Of a DNA stretch of 64,000 nucleotides, positions 51,669-62,128 are shown in pieces. The position numbers were made by a program, and so were the translations under genes. The notes under the pieces are model-generated. The model saw only the letters and a program-made list of their open reading frames with translations, did not search any database and was not told where the DNA came from. Source of the DNA: Billgrantia bachuensis (GTDB taxonomy: Bacteria > Pseudomonadota > Gammaproteobacteria > Pseudomonadales > Halomonadaceae); NCBI RefSeq assembly GCF_011742165.1, contig NZ_JAAQTO010000023.1, positions 124,001-188,000 of the forward strand, read 5' to 3'. Numbering within the stretch: position 1 is the stretch's first letter; the number at the start of each line of letters is the position of its first letter.

Positions 51669-52852
51669 GCGTTGTCCTTGGAAACGTTGCCCTCGAGCGC
51701 GAAGGGCGCCCCATGCTCGGCCCACTGTGAATCGGGCACGATGACGATCTTGCCCAGGTAATTGCTGCCGCGATTGACGAAATAGCGCTCCGCCTGGTGC
51801 AGTTCGGAAAGCTTGAAGGCGGCGTGCAGTACCGGCTTCAATTGACCACCGCGAATCCACTCCACCAGTTGCTCGGCCTCTTCGCGGGTGCCGTGGGAAA
51901 CGCCGAAGATCTGCACCTGATAAAGGTAGATGCGGGTCCACATGATCTCGCTCAGGTTGCCACCGCTGGCACCGGCGATGGAGAGCCGCGGATAGGTGGC
52001 GCGGGCCTTCATGTCGCCGATCATGGTGTCGATGAATAGATCGGTCATCTCACCGCCGACCAGGTCCATCACGGCATCGATGGGGGCGCCACCGGTGGCC
52101 TCGAGCACGCGCTCGACGAAGGTGGACAGATCACCGCGATCGATCACCGCCTCGGCGCCCAGCCCGAGCAGCGAGTCCGCCTTGTCGGGCTGGCTCACCG
52201 CATAGGGAATCGCGCCGACGATGCGGCACATCTGGATCAGCGCGGCGCCCACACCGCCGCTGGCACCGCTGACCAGTACCCGTTCGCCCGCCGCCACCTT
52301 GGCCGAGGTCATCATGTGGTAGCCGGTCTGATAGGAGCACATGCCCATCGCTGCCAGCTCGGCGTCGGCGAGCTCCGGATTGGGCACATGATGGAACTGA
52401 TCCGACGGCACGGCGACGTACTCGGCGTAACCCCCATCGGCACCGTGGCCGTAGTAGTCGGGCGTCAGGTTGATGTCGCGGCGCTCGTCCGCGTAGAGGT
52501 TGAAGTCGAGCAGGCCGCGCTCACCGATGCGCGCGGCGCTCACGCCCTCGCCCACCGCCACCACGCGCCCAGCCACGTCGGCGCCCTGTATCCTGGGGAA
52601 GGTCAGGGTCGGCTCGCCACCCATGGCGAACGAGGTCACCTCACCCTTGTCCTTGGTCGGGTAGAGCCCTTCACGGGCCTTGCGGTCGGTGTTGTTCTTG
52701 GCCGTGGCGGTGACCTGCACCAGCACCTCGCCCGGCCCCGGGCGCGGAGTGGCGACGTCGTCGCGATAGACGAGCTTGTCGATGTCGCCGTGGCCGGTCA
52801 GGACCATGGCGTTCATGGTGGCCGGAATGGTCGGCACGTTCTCTATAGGCAC
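51665..52852 (-). CDS. Zinc-type alcohol dehydrogenase/quinone oxidoreductase (MDR family)
   Basis: 395-aa medium-chain dehydrogenase. The Rossmann part has SGASGGVGAALIQMCRIVGA, and the catalytic half ends with YLGKIVIVP. Cysteine ligands of structural zinc are not obvious, so it may be zinc-free (quinone oxidoreductase/crotonyl-CoA-like type). The GTG at 52852 has AGGAGG eight bases upstream; an in-frame ATG at 52816 is the alternative. Coupled to the proline-racemase-like gene by a four-base overlap, so the two enzymes may act in one short pathway. Confidence 0.82.
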   Translation of the reverse strand: MPIENVPTIPATMNAMVLTGHGDIDKLVYRDDVATPRPGPGEVLVQVTATAKNNTDRKAREGLYPTKDKGEVTSFAMGGEPTLTFPRIQGADVAGRVVAVGEGVSAARIGERGLLDFNLYADERRDINLTPDYYGHGADGGYAEYVAVPSDQFHHVPNPELADAELAAMGMCSYQTGYHMMTSAKVAAGERVLVSGASGGVGAALIQMCRIVGAIPYAVSQPDKADSLLGLGAEAVIDRGDLSTFVERVLEATGGAPIDAVMDLVGGEMTDLFIDTMIGDMKARATYPRLSIAGASGGNLSEIMWTRIYLYQVQIFGVSHGTREEAEQLVEWIRGGQLKPVLHAAFKLSELHQAERYFVNRGSNYLGKIVIVPDSQWAEHGAPFALEGNVSKDNA

Positions 52853-53257
52853 GGTGGTCCTCCTGGCTGAGCCTCGATGGCGGTCGCTTTCCACGCCCGG
52901 TTCATGTGGTTCCTCTTGCCTTCCATCGCCCCTGCGTTTCCAGGCAACGACATGCCGAAAAGCCAGCGCGCTGTTCGCGCCGACAGGGCGTCGTGGTGGA
53001 ACGGAAAAACGAATGAGGTGGGAGCAGCCTGACCGGCGTGTCGATATGGGGCAGATTGAATCATGCCCTGCCCCGGGCTGCATACTGTTGAACCAGTGGA
53101 TTTTTTTCTGTTTTCGCGAGGTTCGAGTGGGTGTTCTTTCTTCCCATGAACTTCCTGCCAGTCGGCGAGACGAGCCGACATCACCTGGGCTAAGGCATAG
53201 CAAACGCTAGCTCGCTATCCTTACAGACAGGAATGGGCTGAGGTGAAGGAAAACACC
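52853..53257. other. 405-base divergent intergenic region, no gene recognised
   Basis: It separates the MDR and lipid-kinase start codons. Open frames here are short and lack family resemblance or ribosome-binding site. It must contain the two divergent promoters; I saw no palindrome or repeat strong enough to name. Confidence 0.45.
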
Positions 53258-54229
53258 ATGAACTATTGGCTTATCGTCAATGACGCCGCTGGCGATGGAC
53301 GCCGTGGGGAGCATCATTGGCGGGAGCATCTGGAGGCAGCCGGCCTCAAGCACCTGCGGGTCGGCCAACTCAAGGATACCGAGTGGGAGCGGGAGATCGA
53401 GCCCGGCGACCGGGTGTTGGTGGCCGGCGGCGACGGCTCGGTCGGCCGGGTCGCCACGGTCTGTATCGAGCGGAAGGCTACCATGGCCGTGCTGCCCTCC
53501 GGCACGGCAAACGATTTTGCACGCAACCTGGTCCTGCCCGAGGATCCGGCCGAGCTGTGCCGTCTGGCGGTGTCCGACCATACGGCCAGCGTGGATGTCG
53601 CCTGGATCAACGGCCGGTTGTATCTCAATGTCGCCCATATCGGGCTTGGCACCATGCCTGCTCGCGAGGCCACGCATGAGCGCAAGCAGCGCCTGGGACG
53701 CTTCAGCTACCTGATCACCTTGGCCCAGCGGGCAAAGTTGCAGCGTGGCTTTTCCGGACGGATCGAATGCGACAATGGGGTCGTCGAAGGGCGCTGGCTG
53801 ACCATTGCCATCGCCTCGGGTGCCTATTTCGGCGGTGGTCATAGCATCGCCGAAGCTCGCATCGACGACGGTCAGTTGGACGTGATAGCGGTGCGACATC
53901 GCTCATGGTTCAGGGTGTTGCTGGCATTTCTTGCTACTCGCCTGATGGGGCATATGCCGTATCAAGATGACACTCTGGTGCATCTGCAATCGCCCCAGTG
54001 CCATATCCGGCTGCAACAGGCCCGTACCCTGACCGCCGATGGCGAGACGCTCGGGCGCATGAGCAACGTCTCGGCATTTACCCGACGCGGCGTGCTCCGT
54101 GTCGTCTGCCATCCCCTTGCTGCGTCCCAACTGGCCACGCTGCACCCAGCGGAAGACAGGCCTCCCGGATTCGATGCTCCCATGGTGCGTCCCGACCCGC
54201 TCCAGGGCCGTGATGAAGCCGGCCGCTAG
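53258..54229 (+). CDS. Diacylglycerol/lipid kinase family protein (YegS-like)
   Basis: 323-aa soluble lipid kinase. The nucleotide site is GGDGS (57-61) followed by LPSGTANDFARNL (79-91); IVNDAAGDG at the start is the usual NPxxG variant. GRWLTIAIASGAYFGGGHSI and the LDVIAVRH strand complete the DAGK catalytic fold. The ATG at 53258 has AAGGAAA upstream; an in-frame ATG five codons earlier is less likely. Single gene; converges on the CBS gene. Confidence 0.87.
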   Translation: MNYWLIVNDAAGDGRRGEHHWREHLEAAGLKHLRVGQLKDTEWEREIEPGDRVLVAGGDGSVGRVATVCIERKATMAVLPSGTANDFARNLVLPEDPAELCRLAVSDHTASVDVAWINGRLYLNVAHIGLGTMPAREATHERKQRLGRFSYLITLAQRAKLQRGFSGRIECDNGVVEGRWLTIAIASGAYFGGGHSIAEARIDDGQLDVIAVRHRSWFRVLLAFLATRLMGHMPYQDDTLVHLQSPQCHIRLQQARTLTADGETLGRMSNVSAFTRRGVLRVVCHPLAASQLATLHPAEDRPPGFDAPMVRPDPLQGRDEAGR

Positions 54230-54276
54230 GCACCGGGGCCACGGGCATCTCACGAGCATGCGACCTTTCGAACCTG

Positions 54277-54303
54277 AAAAGGGCATCGCCTCGACGATGC
54301 CCT
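54277..54303 (-). terminator. Rho-independent terminator of the CBS gene
   Basis: Stem AGGGCATCG (54280-54288) / CGATGCCCT (54295-54303), loop six bases, followed on the minus strand by TTTTC. It lies about 50 bases after the CBS stop codon, and 48 bases past the lipid-kinase stop on the other strand. Confidence 0.75.
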
Positions 54304-54355
54304 GGCATGCTCACACTGAAACGTGCCGGCGTGATCCGCCAGCATCAGTGCATGT

Positions 54356-54778
54356 TCAGTGGTAATGCTTGCTGCAGTTGGCAATCTCACGCGCCATTTC
54401 GTCGTCCTCGCAGCGATCGGCGATGTCACTCAGTGTCACCACACCGACGAGGCTCTTGTCGTTCTGATTGTTGAGTACCACCAGACGCTGCACTTTCTGT
54501 TCCTGCATGTTGCGCAGCACGTCCTTCACGTCCTGGTCCTCGAAGGCGTATAGCACCTCGGTAGTAGCGATGGAACTCGCTTTGTCGTCCGGGTTCTTGC
54601 CTTCGGCCAGGGCACGAACCGTTAGATCGCGATCCGTGACGGTGCCCATGATCCGGTCATCCTGAACCAGCGGCTCGAAGCCGGAATTGTCCTTGCGCAT
54701 GCGCTCGGCAACCTGGCGAATGGTAGCGTCGGCCGGGCAATAGTCGGGACGCTTGGTCATTACTTCGCGTACTTGCAT
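54356..54778 (-). CDS. Two-CBS-domain protein
   Basis: 140-aa cytoplasmic protein made of a CBS pair: first domain VREVMTKRPDYCPADATIRQ to IMGTVTDRDLTVRA, second VLYAFEDQDVKDVLRNM to LVGVVTLSDIADR. Such proteins bind adenine nucleotides and act as regulators. The ATG at 54778 has a perfect AAGGAGG eight bases upstream; the GTG two codons earlier is not used. It has its own terminator at 54277. Confidence 0.88.
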   Translation of the reverse strand: MQVREVMTKRPDYCPADATIRQVAERMRKDNSGFEPLVQDDRIMGTVTDRDLTVRALAEGKNPDDKASSIATTEVLYAFEDQDVKDVLRNMQEQKVQRLVVLNNQNDKSLVGVVTLSDIADRCEDDEMAREIANCSKHYH

Positions 54779-55012
54779 GATCACACCTCCTTTCTCAACA
54801 TGTTGCGCGGCGAAGGCCGCGCTGCTTCCTGCTGAATGCCTTGCCTACAGAAAAAATAGTTCGCCGGAGTGCACGCATCAAAACGAACTCTGTCTTGGTT
54901 TATTGCCGTCGGTTAAGAGAGGTTTCCTCCATTATTTGACGCCCCTCCCGCGGCTGCTAGCTTGACTAGCGAAGCCCAGCCACAACGACCGAAGACAATA
55001 ATGGGGGGCGCC

Positions 55013-56569
55013 ATGACCAGAAGGGATTCCTGCACCTGGCACTTGCTGGGTGCCCTGCCGCTGATGCTGCTTCTCTCCACACCAGGTCAGGCACAGACGA
55101 GCGACGAGCTGCCCCGCCTGGAAAGCGCGGAGTGCCCGACCGAGGCCCTCCGAGAGTTGGGCGCGACCTGCCATACCTTTCACGCCCCCGAGAATTGGGA
55201 AGCGCCCGACGACAACACGATCTCCCTGCCCGTGGCGGTGATCGAGCCGGAGGACGGCGAACCGGACGAGGACACACTCCCGGTATTCTTCTTCCCCGGA
55301 GGCCCGGGCTACTCCTCGCTGGGAGAACTCGAGTACATGGAGCAGTTGCTCGAAGACATCGGCAACCGCACCCTGGTGACCATGGATCATCGCGGCTTCA
55401 TCCATGCCGAACCGGCACTTGAGTGTCCTGATTACGCTGCGGTATCGCCCTACCACAACATCATCCATACCCCGGCCATTACCGCCTCGCTGGAGCCAAT
55501 GCATCGGCTGGGAATCATTACCTCGGCGGTGGAAGCGTGCTATCGCAAGCTGACCGAGGAGGGACACGATGTCAGCCAGTACAACAGCCATGCCGTCTCT
55601 CGAGACGTGGACGAGCTCCGTCGGTTGCTCGGCCATGAGCGGATCGACGGCTTCGGCTCCTCCACCGGCAGCGGTACCCTTGCCTCCTTTATTCAGTACC
55701 ACCCCGAGAGCATCCGCGCCGCCATCTTCGGCTGGCCGTGGTTCAACCATCTGCGCAACCGCCCGCCGGTGGACGAACTCTATACCGCCAAGCAGACCTT
55801 TACCGATACCCTGGCCCTGTGCGCCGCTGAGGACGAGGCATGCCGGGAGATGCTGCCCAACTGGATGCAGGCCTTCGACCGCGCCCGCTACATGCTCGAT
55901 GCCCGCCCCTACGTGGCCCACGTCGCTACACCCTATGGCCGCACGGAGACGCTCTACTTCGATGGCGCGGCCTTGTTCGACACGCTCTACCTGACGCTGG
56001 CCTCCGATTATGCCGAGCTGCCGAGCCTTCTTGCCGATATCGGGGCCGGCGACTACTCACGGCTCGAGGCGTTCTTTCGCACCGAGGACTACGACCCCGA
56101 GCCCGAGGCACCGAACTATGCGCTCGGCTATTTCCTCGCCCATGTCTGTAGCGATATGGGCACGAACCGCCCAAGCCGGGATGCCTCCATTTCCGCCGTG
56201 AAGCGCGATCCTGCGGTGCTCGGCTTCGAGCCACCCTGGCTGTGTGCCTGGTGGGGCGAGGATGGTGACGTGCCGGCCGAACACAACGATCCGCCAGTGA
56301 GTGAGACGCCGGCACTGGCGATTCATGGCGAGATGGACCCATGCTGCGGAACGCGCTGGAGCCGTCATCTCCAGCGAACCATGCCCAACCTGCAATATGT
56401 GGAATTACAGGCACTCGGCCATAACCCCGTCAACGAATGCCGTTCGACCCTGATCCAGGCCTTTCTCGACGATCCGGACAGCCCGGTCGACGCCAGCTGT
56501 CGCGATGAAACCTCCCGCGAACCCTGGGTGATAGAGCCTCCCGCAGTGGCGGAGAGCGGCGATACATGA
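55013..56569 (+). CDS. Exported alpha/beta hydrolase (TAP-like/proline iminopeptidase-type)
   Basis: 518-aa hydrolase with a signal peptide (LLGALPLMLLLSTPGQA). The oxyanion loop FFPGGPGYS is at 94-101 and the nucleophile Ser217 lies in GSSTGSG (GxSxG). The acid is probably Asp in HGEMDPCC and the base His in LGHNPV. The C-terminal half has many paired cysteines, in keeping with a periplasmic location. The start at 55013 is preferred; ATG 55001 and 54962 are further upstream. Neighbours are unrelated. An aminopeptidase or esterase activity is likely. Confidence 0.82.
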   Translation: MTRRDSCTWHLLGALPLMLLLSTPGQAQTSDELPRLESAECPTEALRELGATCHTFHAPENWEAPDDNTISLPVAVIEPEDGEPDEDTLPVFFFPGGPGYSSLGELEYMEQLLEDIGNRTLVTMDHRGFIHAEPALECPDYAAVSPYHNIIHTPAITASLEPMHRLGIITSAVEACYRKLTEEGHDVSQYNSHAVSRDVDELRRLLGHERIDGFGSSTGSGTLASFIQYHPESIRAAIFGWPWFNHLRNRPPVDELYTAKQTFTDTLALCAAEDEACREMLPNWMQAFDRARYMLDARPYVAHVATPYGRTETLYFDGAALFDTLYLTLASDYAELPSLLADIGAGDYSRLEAFFRTEDYDPEPEAPNYALGYFLAHVCSDMGTNRPSRDASISAVKRDPAVLGFEPPWLCAWWGEDGDVPAEHNDPPVSETPALAIHGEMDPCCGTRWSRHLQRTMPNLQYVELQALGHNPVNECRSTLIQAFLDDPDSPVDASCRDETSREPWVIEPPAVAESGDT

Positions 56570-56583
56570 GCGGACCATCACCA

Positions 56584-57867
56584 TCAGGCCTGTTGCGGTG
56601 CGCGCAGCAGCCAGGAGGCCATGGCCACCAGCGGCAGACCGATGAGCGAGCCAGGGTATGCGCCGAGTAACAGGCTGGCTCCCAGGCCGGTGAACAGCGC
56701 AACGCCACCGGCCGCGATGCGTTGCGCCCCCTGCGCGGCGGCGACCTCCTGTCTGCGCTGGCGCTCGAAGAGCCCCACCACGAGCATCACCGGCACCACC
56801 ATCAGGGTACATAGCCCTATCCAATCCAGGCGGCCGAGCCAGAAGCCCGGCTCGCCCGGCATGCCGGCGTCTATCGGCCAGCCCAGGCGCTGGCCGATCC
56901 AGGCCGCCGGCAGCTCGGCGAGCTTGTGCCAGAGATAGAGCTGCAGGCCGAACGCCCCGAACAGGGCCATCCAGCGCCCCAGATGCCGACGCTGCAGAAA
57001 GGTGCGCACGGGTTTTTCGAACACCATCACCACCCCGACCTGGAGCCAGACCACGCCGCACAGTGCCAGGGTCGGCGGCAACAGGTTGGTATCGCCGCCC
57101 AGGTCGCCGTTGACCATCGATGCGGGGTAGCCGAGCGCCACGGCAAGCAGCAGCCAGGCCAGTCCGAGCAGTGCCATGCCCATGCCGCGCCGGCGCCCGC
57201 GCAACCGACCGTTCCACCAGGCGATCCCCAGCAACTGAGGCGCGATCCAGAACAGCAGCGCGTTGATCCAGGCGAAGTGGTCATGCGCATCCGTGACCAG
57301 AGCCCCGAAGCGCCCCAGGTCGTTCAACGACTCGGGGCTGGCTCGCAGCAGGTCGACGGACGCCATGAGCAGAACCAGGCCGACTACCGCCTTCACTCCC
57401 CAATGCCGCTCGACCCAGACGCAGGCCGGCAGCAGCAGCTGTACGCCCAGCAAGACCCCCAGAAACCACAGATGTATGGTCAACGAGTAATTGAGCTCGC
57501 CCAGGATGCCCTCCCGCGTGTAGGAGGAGACCAGAACCACCGCGACCAGAACGGACAGGTAGGTCACGGTGGGCCTGGCCAGCCCCAGGCCGCGCTCCGC
57601 CCACCAGTGTGCGTGAGGCTCGCCGGCCCGATAGCGCTGCCACACTCCATCCGAGCTGACCGCGGCGGAGACGAAGACGAACAGCGGCACTACCTGGACG
57701 ATCCAGGTGTAATAACCCGCCGGCGCCCAAGCCGCGAGGATATGCCCGGTGTCCACCAGCTTGCCGCCTTCGATCCGCGGCAGTGTCGCCACCCAGTGCC
57801 CAAGCACCACGATCAGCAGGGCGATGGCACGCAGCGCATCGGGATAGGGGTCGCGTGCGGTGGCCAT
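56584..57867 (-). CDS. Acyltransferase family 3 membrane protein (OpgC/OafA-like)
   Basis: 427-aa protein with ten or more transmembrane helices. The acyltransferase-3 pattern begins YPDALRAIALLIVVLGHWVA and continues with HLWFLGVLLGVQLLLPACVW. Length and the lack of a C-terminal SGNH domain resemble OpgC, which succinylates periplasmic glucans. The substrate here is unknown. Single gene, divergent from the tricorn-like protease; 142 bases between. Confidence 0.83.
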   Translation of the reverse strand: MATARDPYPDALRAIALLIVVLGHWVATLPRIEGGKLVDTGHILAAWAPAGYYTWIVQVVPLFVFVSAAVSSDGVWQRYRAGEPHAHWWAERGLGLARPTVTYLSVLVAVVLVSSYTREGILGELNYSLTIHLWFLGVLLGVQLLLPACVWVERHWGVKAVVGLVLLMASVDLLRASPESLNDLGRFGALVTDAHDHFAWINALLFWIAPQLLGIAWWNGRLRGRRRGMGMALLGLAWLLLAVALGYPASMVNGDLGGDTNLLPPTLALCGVVWLQVGVVMVFEKPVRTFLQRRHLGRWMALFGAFGLQLYLWHKLAELPAAWIGQRLGWPIDAGMPGEPGFWLGRLDWIGLCTLMVVPVMLVVGLFERQRRQEVAAAQGAQRIAAGGVALFTGLGASLLLGAYPGSLIGLPLVAMASWLLRAPQQA

Positions 57868-58009
57868 CTCTCTCCCCTCCCGAGCGGATAGACGAAACGC
57901 CCGCCTCGCCAGCAGCCTAGACGACGCCGACCCGGCCAGCCAAGACGCGTTCGATGCGCGAGAGGTTTGTTGCTACGTTGGGGAAGCATGACATCGCTAA
58001 AGGATTAGT

Positions 58010-61000
58010 ATGAGGAAGGTACTAACCCGCCGTGTTCGAGCGCCGCGTATTGCAGCGCACAGGCCTACGCTCCTGGTATTCGTGGTTGGCCTGCTGGTCA
58101 GCCTACCGAACGTCGTATCGGCGCAATCCGGACAGGTCGGATTACCTGGCGTGGCGACCTGTGGCGCGCATCGAGCGACGGCGGCGAGGCGGTGCGCCTG
58201 ACTCGTCACAATCTCGACGACCTGCACTCCAGTTGGAGCCCGGACGGCGAGTGGATCGTGTTCGCCTCGATGCGCGACGGCTATCTCAATCTATGGCGCA
58301 TGCGCCGAGACGGCAGCGAACTCGCACAGTTGACCCATGGCGACCAGCACCTGCGCAATCCCTCCTTCGGCCGCAACGAGGACGGCGAACCGGTGATCAC
58401 CTTCTCGGGCATGCTCGAGGCCGACGTCTACCGCGACCAGCGACCGTACCTGCTCTCCCCGGAAGGTGGTGATTACACCCGGCTGCACGACGCCTTCGGC
58501 TCCGAACCGCAACTCTCGCCCGACGGTCAACGCGTCGTCTTCACCCGCGGAGGCGCCTATCATGACTGGAACCGGCGCCATTACCGTGGTCCGGATGCCA
58601 TGAACGTCTGGCTGCACGAGCTCGGCACCAATCGTTTCGAGCCGCTGACCGAGCGCAACGGCGATGACGGCATGGCCCGCTGGGTCGATGAGGACACCTT
58701 GCTGTTCATGTCCGACCGCGAAGACCAGACGGTCAACCTCTACCGCATGGAGCTCGACACAGAGCGCACGATCGAGCGGCTCACCGAGCTCGATCAACGT
58801 GACCTGCAGTATTTCGACGTCTCCCGGGATGGCAGCACCGCCGTGCTGCAAATATGGGACACGCTGCTGACGCTCGACCTGGAGGCGCCGAACGCCGAAC
58901 CCGAGCCCATCAACCTGCGTGCGCCCGACGATGGTCGCGACATTCATGCCCTGCGGCGTATCGATCGAGACGTCAGCGAGGCGGCCTTGAGCCCTGATGG
59001 ACAGACCATGGCCTATATCGCCTATGGCCGCGTCTACGTGCGTCACGTCGATGAGCAGAGCCCGACCCGACTGGTCACGCCAGGCACCCATGCCCGGCAC
59101 CACAGCCTGGCCTGGTCGCCCGACGGCCTGCAGCTCTATTTCGTCAGCGACGCCGACGGTAGCGAATCGATCTACGAGGCGCGGGTGGCACTGACCCGGG
59201 ATGAGGTGCGTCGCAGCCATGAACGCCAGCGTGCGCGCAATCGTGTCTCCGCCCGTCACTGGGATGGCGATACCACCGTCTCGCTGGCCTCGGCGAGCCC
59301 CGACGTCGACCCCGAGCTCGACGTCCCGGAGGACACCGAGGCGGACTACGACCCCGATCTGGCAGTACGCGGCGAGGAGCCGGAGGACCCCTTCGCCCCG
59401 CAGGATCCAGGCTTCATCCTGGACCCCGTCCTGATTCCGCAACCCGGCGATCCCAGCGATGTGCCCCCCGCTACCCAGGAGCCCCAAGCGGAAGTCGAGA
59501 GCATCCCCGAGGAGGAGCTGGAGGAGGAGCCCCCCGAGGATCTTCCCACCAACCGCGACCCGACGCGCTGGCACGATGCCATTCAGTTCGACGTCAGCCC
59601 GGTGGTTGTCGGTGACAGTAACGATCGTGATGTTTCACCCTCACCGGATGGGCGCTCCCTGGCCTTTCGCCGTGGCCGCGGCGACCTGGTGATCCTCGAC
59701 CTCGAGAGCGGCGAGGAGCGCATCCTGGTCGAAGGCTGGGACAGCTTCATGCAATGGCGCTGGTCTCCCGACAGCCGTTACATTGCCTACTCCCAGAACG
59801 ACCTCGACTTCAGTGCCAATATCTTCGTGGTACCGGCGGATGGCTCGGGAGAGCCGGTCAACATTACCCGGCATCCACGCAATGACCTCAATCCGCGCTG
59901 GTCGGAGGACGGTCGCAAGCTGACCTTCATCTCCAATCGCTCCGGCGAGAATTACGACCTCTACCGGGTCTATCTGGACCGCGAAATCGAGACCTATACG
60001 CCGCGCGAACTCAGCACCTACTATCGCAATGCCCGTGAGGAAGCGCGGAGCCGCTCACCGCTGCCGGTCGACGGCGAGGCTGAACCAGTAACGCAGGATG
60101 CTGCGGAACTCGACCTCGAGCACGCCTGGCGTCGCATCGAGCGTATCACCGCCACCCCGACCCACCAGACGGCCAACGAGATGACCCCGGGGGGCGACCG
60201 CTACGTCTTCAATGACGGCAGCGCAGGGCTCATGGCGATGGACTGGGACGGCAGCAACCGGATCCGTATCGGCCCCAGGGCCAACGTTCAGCAGCTCAAC
60301 ATTACCGGCGAGCAGGTGGTCTACATCGTCAATGGCCGGGTTGGCGTAGCCAATCTTTCCGGCAACGGCTCCCCCCGCTACCTGGACATTTCCGATCGGC
60401 TGCGCATCGATCTGCGCCAGCAGGCACTGCAGAAGTTCCATGAGGCGGCCCGTGTCATCGGCGAGAACTTCTACCGCACCGACCTCAAAGGCCTCGACTG
60501 GCCCGCCGTAGTCGCGGATTACGCCTCGTTGATTCGCCGCGCGCGGACTTCCAGCGAATTCAGCGACATCGCCAACCGCCTGATGGGTGAGCTGGCGGCG
60601 TCGCACATGGGCGTATCCAACCCCGGGCCGGTATCGGCGCTGCGTGAACCCTCGGGAAGGCTGGGTATCGAGTACGAAAGCATCGTCTCGAAGCAGGACG
60701 GGCGCCTCGGCTATCGCATCACCGAGGTGATACCGGAGGGACCGGCGAACCGCGGCCCCATGCCCCTGGCCCGTGGGGACATCATTACCAAGATCGGCTT
60801 GCAGCCCTTCGAGGAGAACGAGACCCTGCTACAGCGATTGAGCGGCCAGGTGGACCAGGAGGTGATTGTCACTTTCGACCGTCCGGGCGAGGATGGTTAT
60901 ACTGAATACCACACCATGCTGCGCACGGTGGGCCTTTCCGAGCTCGCCCGCCTGAAGTACGACGCCTTTCGCGAGGAGAGCCGGCGCCGCGTCGACGAAC

Positions 61001-61593
61001 TCTCCGACGGCCGGCTCGGCTATTTGCATATCCAGGCCATGAACCAGACCTCACTGGAGGGTTTCCAGGGCGATCTTTATGCCGCGGCGGAAGGCAAGGA
61101 TGGCTTGATCATCGACGTGCGCAACAACGGCGGTGGCAATACCACGGACCGCATCCTGACCTCTATCATGGCGGGTGAACATGCCTACACGATCCCGGCG
61201 GGCGCCGATCGCAACGAGACCGGCCACTACCCGCAGGACCGCCTGGATGCGCCGCGCTATACGCTGCCGATCAACATGCTGGCCAACGAGAAGAGCTATT
61301 CCAATGCCGAGATCCTGGCGCATGCCTTCACCACGCTCGATCGCGGCAGGCTGGTCGGTCAGCAGACGTACGGCGGAGTTATCTCCACTCTCAGCCACAC
61401 CCTGATCGACGGGGCCACCGTGCGACGTCCCTTTCGCGGCTGGTACCTGCCGGACGGCACCGACATGGAACACAACGGCGCCATACCGGACCTGCTGGTC
61501 GAGCAGACGCCGCAGGACGAAGTGGCCGGGCGCGACCGTCAGCTCGAGCGGGCGGTGGTCGACCTGCTCGAACGTATCGATGGGGAGGAGTAA
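58010..61593 (+). pseudogene. Tricorn-like S41 peptidase with WD40-type propeller; N-terminus frameshifted
   Basis: A signal peptide (start ATG 58010, AAAGGA upstream; RPTLLVFVVGLLVSLPNVVS, cleavage after VSA) runs into a frame that ends at 58201. The body is in another frame: it is open from 58009, reads RITWRGDLWRASSDGGEAVR across 58140-58190, has no ATG, and continues to 61593 (1133 aa from GTG 58192). One base too few near 58130-58150 explains the break. The body has TolB/DPP-like WD40 repeats (~residues 1-380 and 440-740), an acidic proline-rich insert, a PDZ domain (~800-900) and an S41 protease domain whose Ser is in NEKSYSNAEI. Periplasmic tricorn-protease homologue. Confidence 0.8.
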
Positions 61594-61626
61594 CGCTCGG
61601 TCCGGCAACGCCACTGCCGGGGCGAG

Positions 61627-61968
61627 TCAACCCTCGGAGCCATCTCGATTGCCGAAAGCGTAGTCGCGCTCGACCTTGGCGATGCGTACCTGGAAGGCGG
61701 CATACCAGTCGTTGCGTCCGAGGCGCTGTGCTTCGCGGTGCTCCACATGCCGCTTCCATTGCTGGATCGCCTCCAGGCTGTCCCAATAGGAGACCGTCAC
61801 GCCCAACTCCTCGCGTGCCGATTCCAGCCCGAGAAAGCCCGGCTGCTGGGCAGCCAGCTCGGCCATGCGCTCGGCCATAAGCCCATAGCCGTTGTCTCCC
61901 GCCGTACGCAGCGAGGTGAAGATGACGGCGTAATAGGGCGGCTCCGGTGTCTTCGCGATATGGGTCAT
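61627..61968 (-). CDS. Antibiotic biosynthesis monooxygenase (ABM) domain protein
   Basis: 113-aa dimeric ferredoxin-like protein. YYAVIFTSLRTAGDNGYGLM, QQPGFLGLESAREELGVTVS and YWDSLEAIQQWKRHVEHREA are the ABM domain signature. GAGGTCTT precedes the ATG. It is a small heme-degradation or peroxide-response type domain; no function can be assigned. Convergent with the tricorn-like gene. Confidence 0.85.
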   Translation of the reverse strand: MTHIAKTPEPPYYAVIFTSLRTAGDNGYGLMAERMAELAAQQPGFLGLESAREELGVTVSYWDSLEAIQQWKRHVEHREAQRLGRNDWYAAFQVRIAKVERDYAFGNRDGSEG

Positions 61969-62128
61969 AAGACCTCACAAAATTGTGTCTCGGGATTTTC
62001 CTGGCGATGCGTGGCCGTGCTATCACTGCGCCGCCAATGGCAGCGGGTATTTCCCCAAGCGCCATTCTCGGAGAGTATAAGCGCGCGTGCGCACTGCGCG
62101 CTCCTTTCCTCTGCTTGCTGGAGATGGC

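Noticed and set aside
58291..59574. A 427-codon minus-strand open frame inside the tricorn-like gene
   Set aside because: Antisense to WD40 repeats; no domain or ribosome-binding site.
61976..61987. Short inverted repeat CACAA-AA-TTGTG just upstream of the ABM gene
   Set aside because: Five-base arms directly at the ribosome-binding site are easily due to chance; no matching copy or regulator is nearby.
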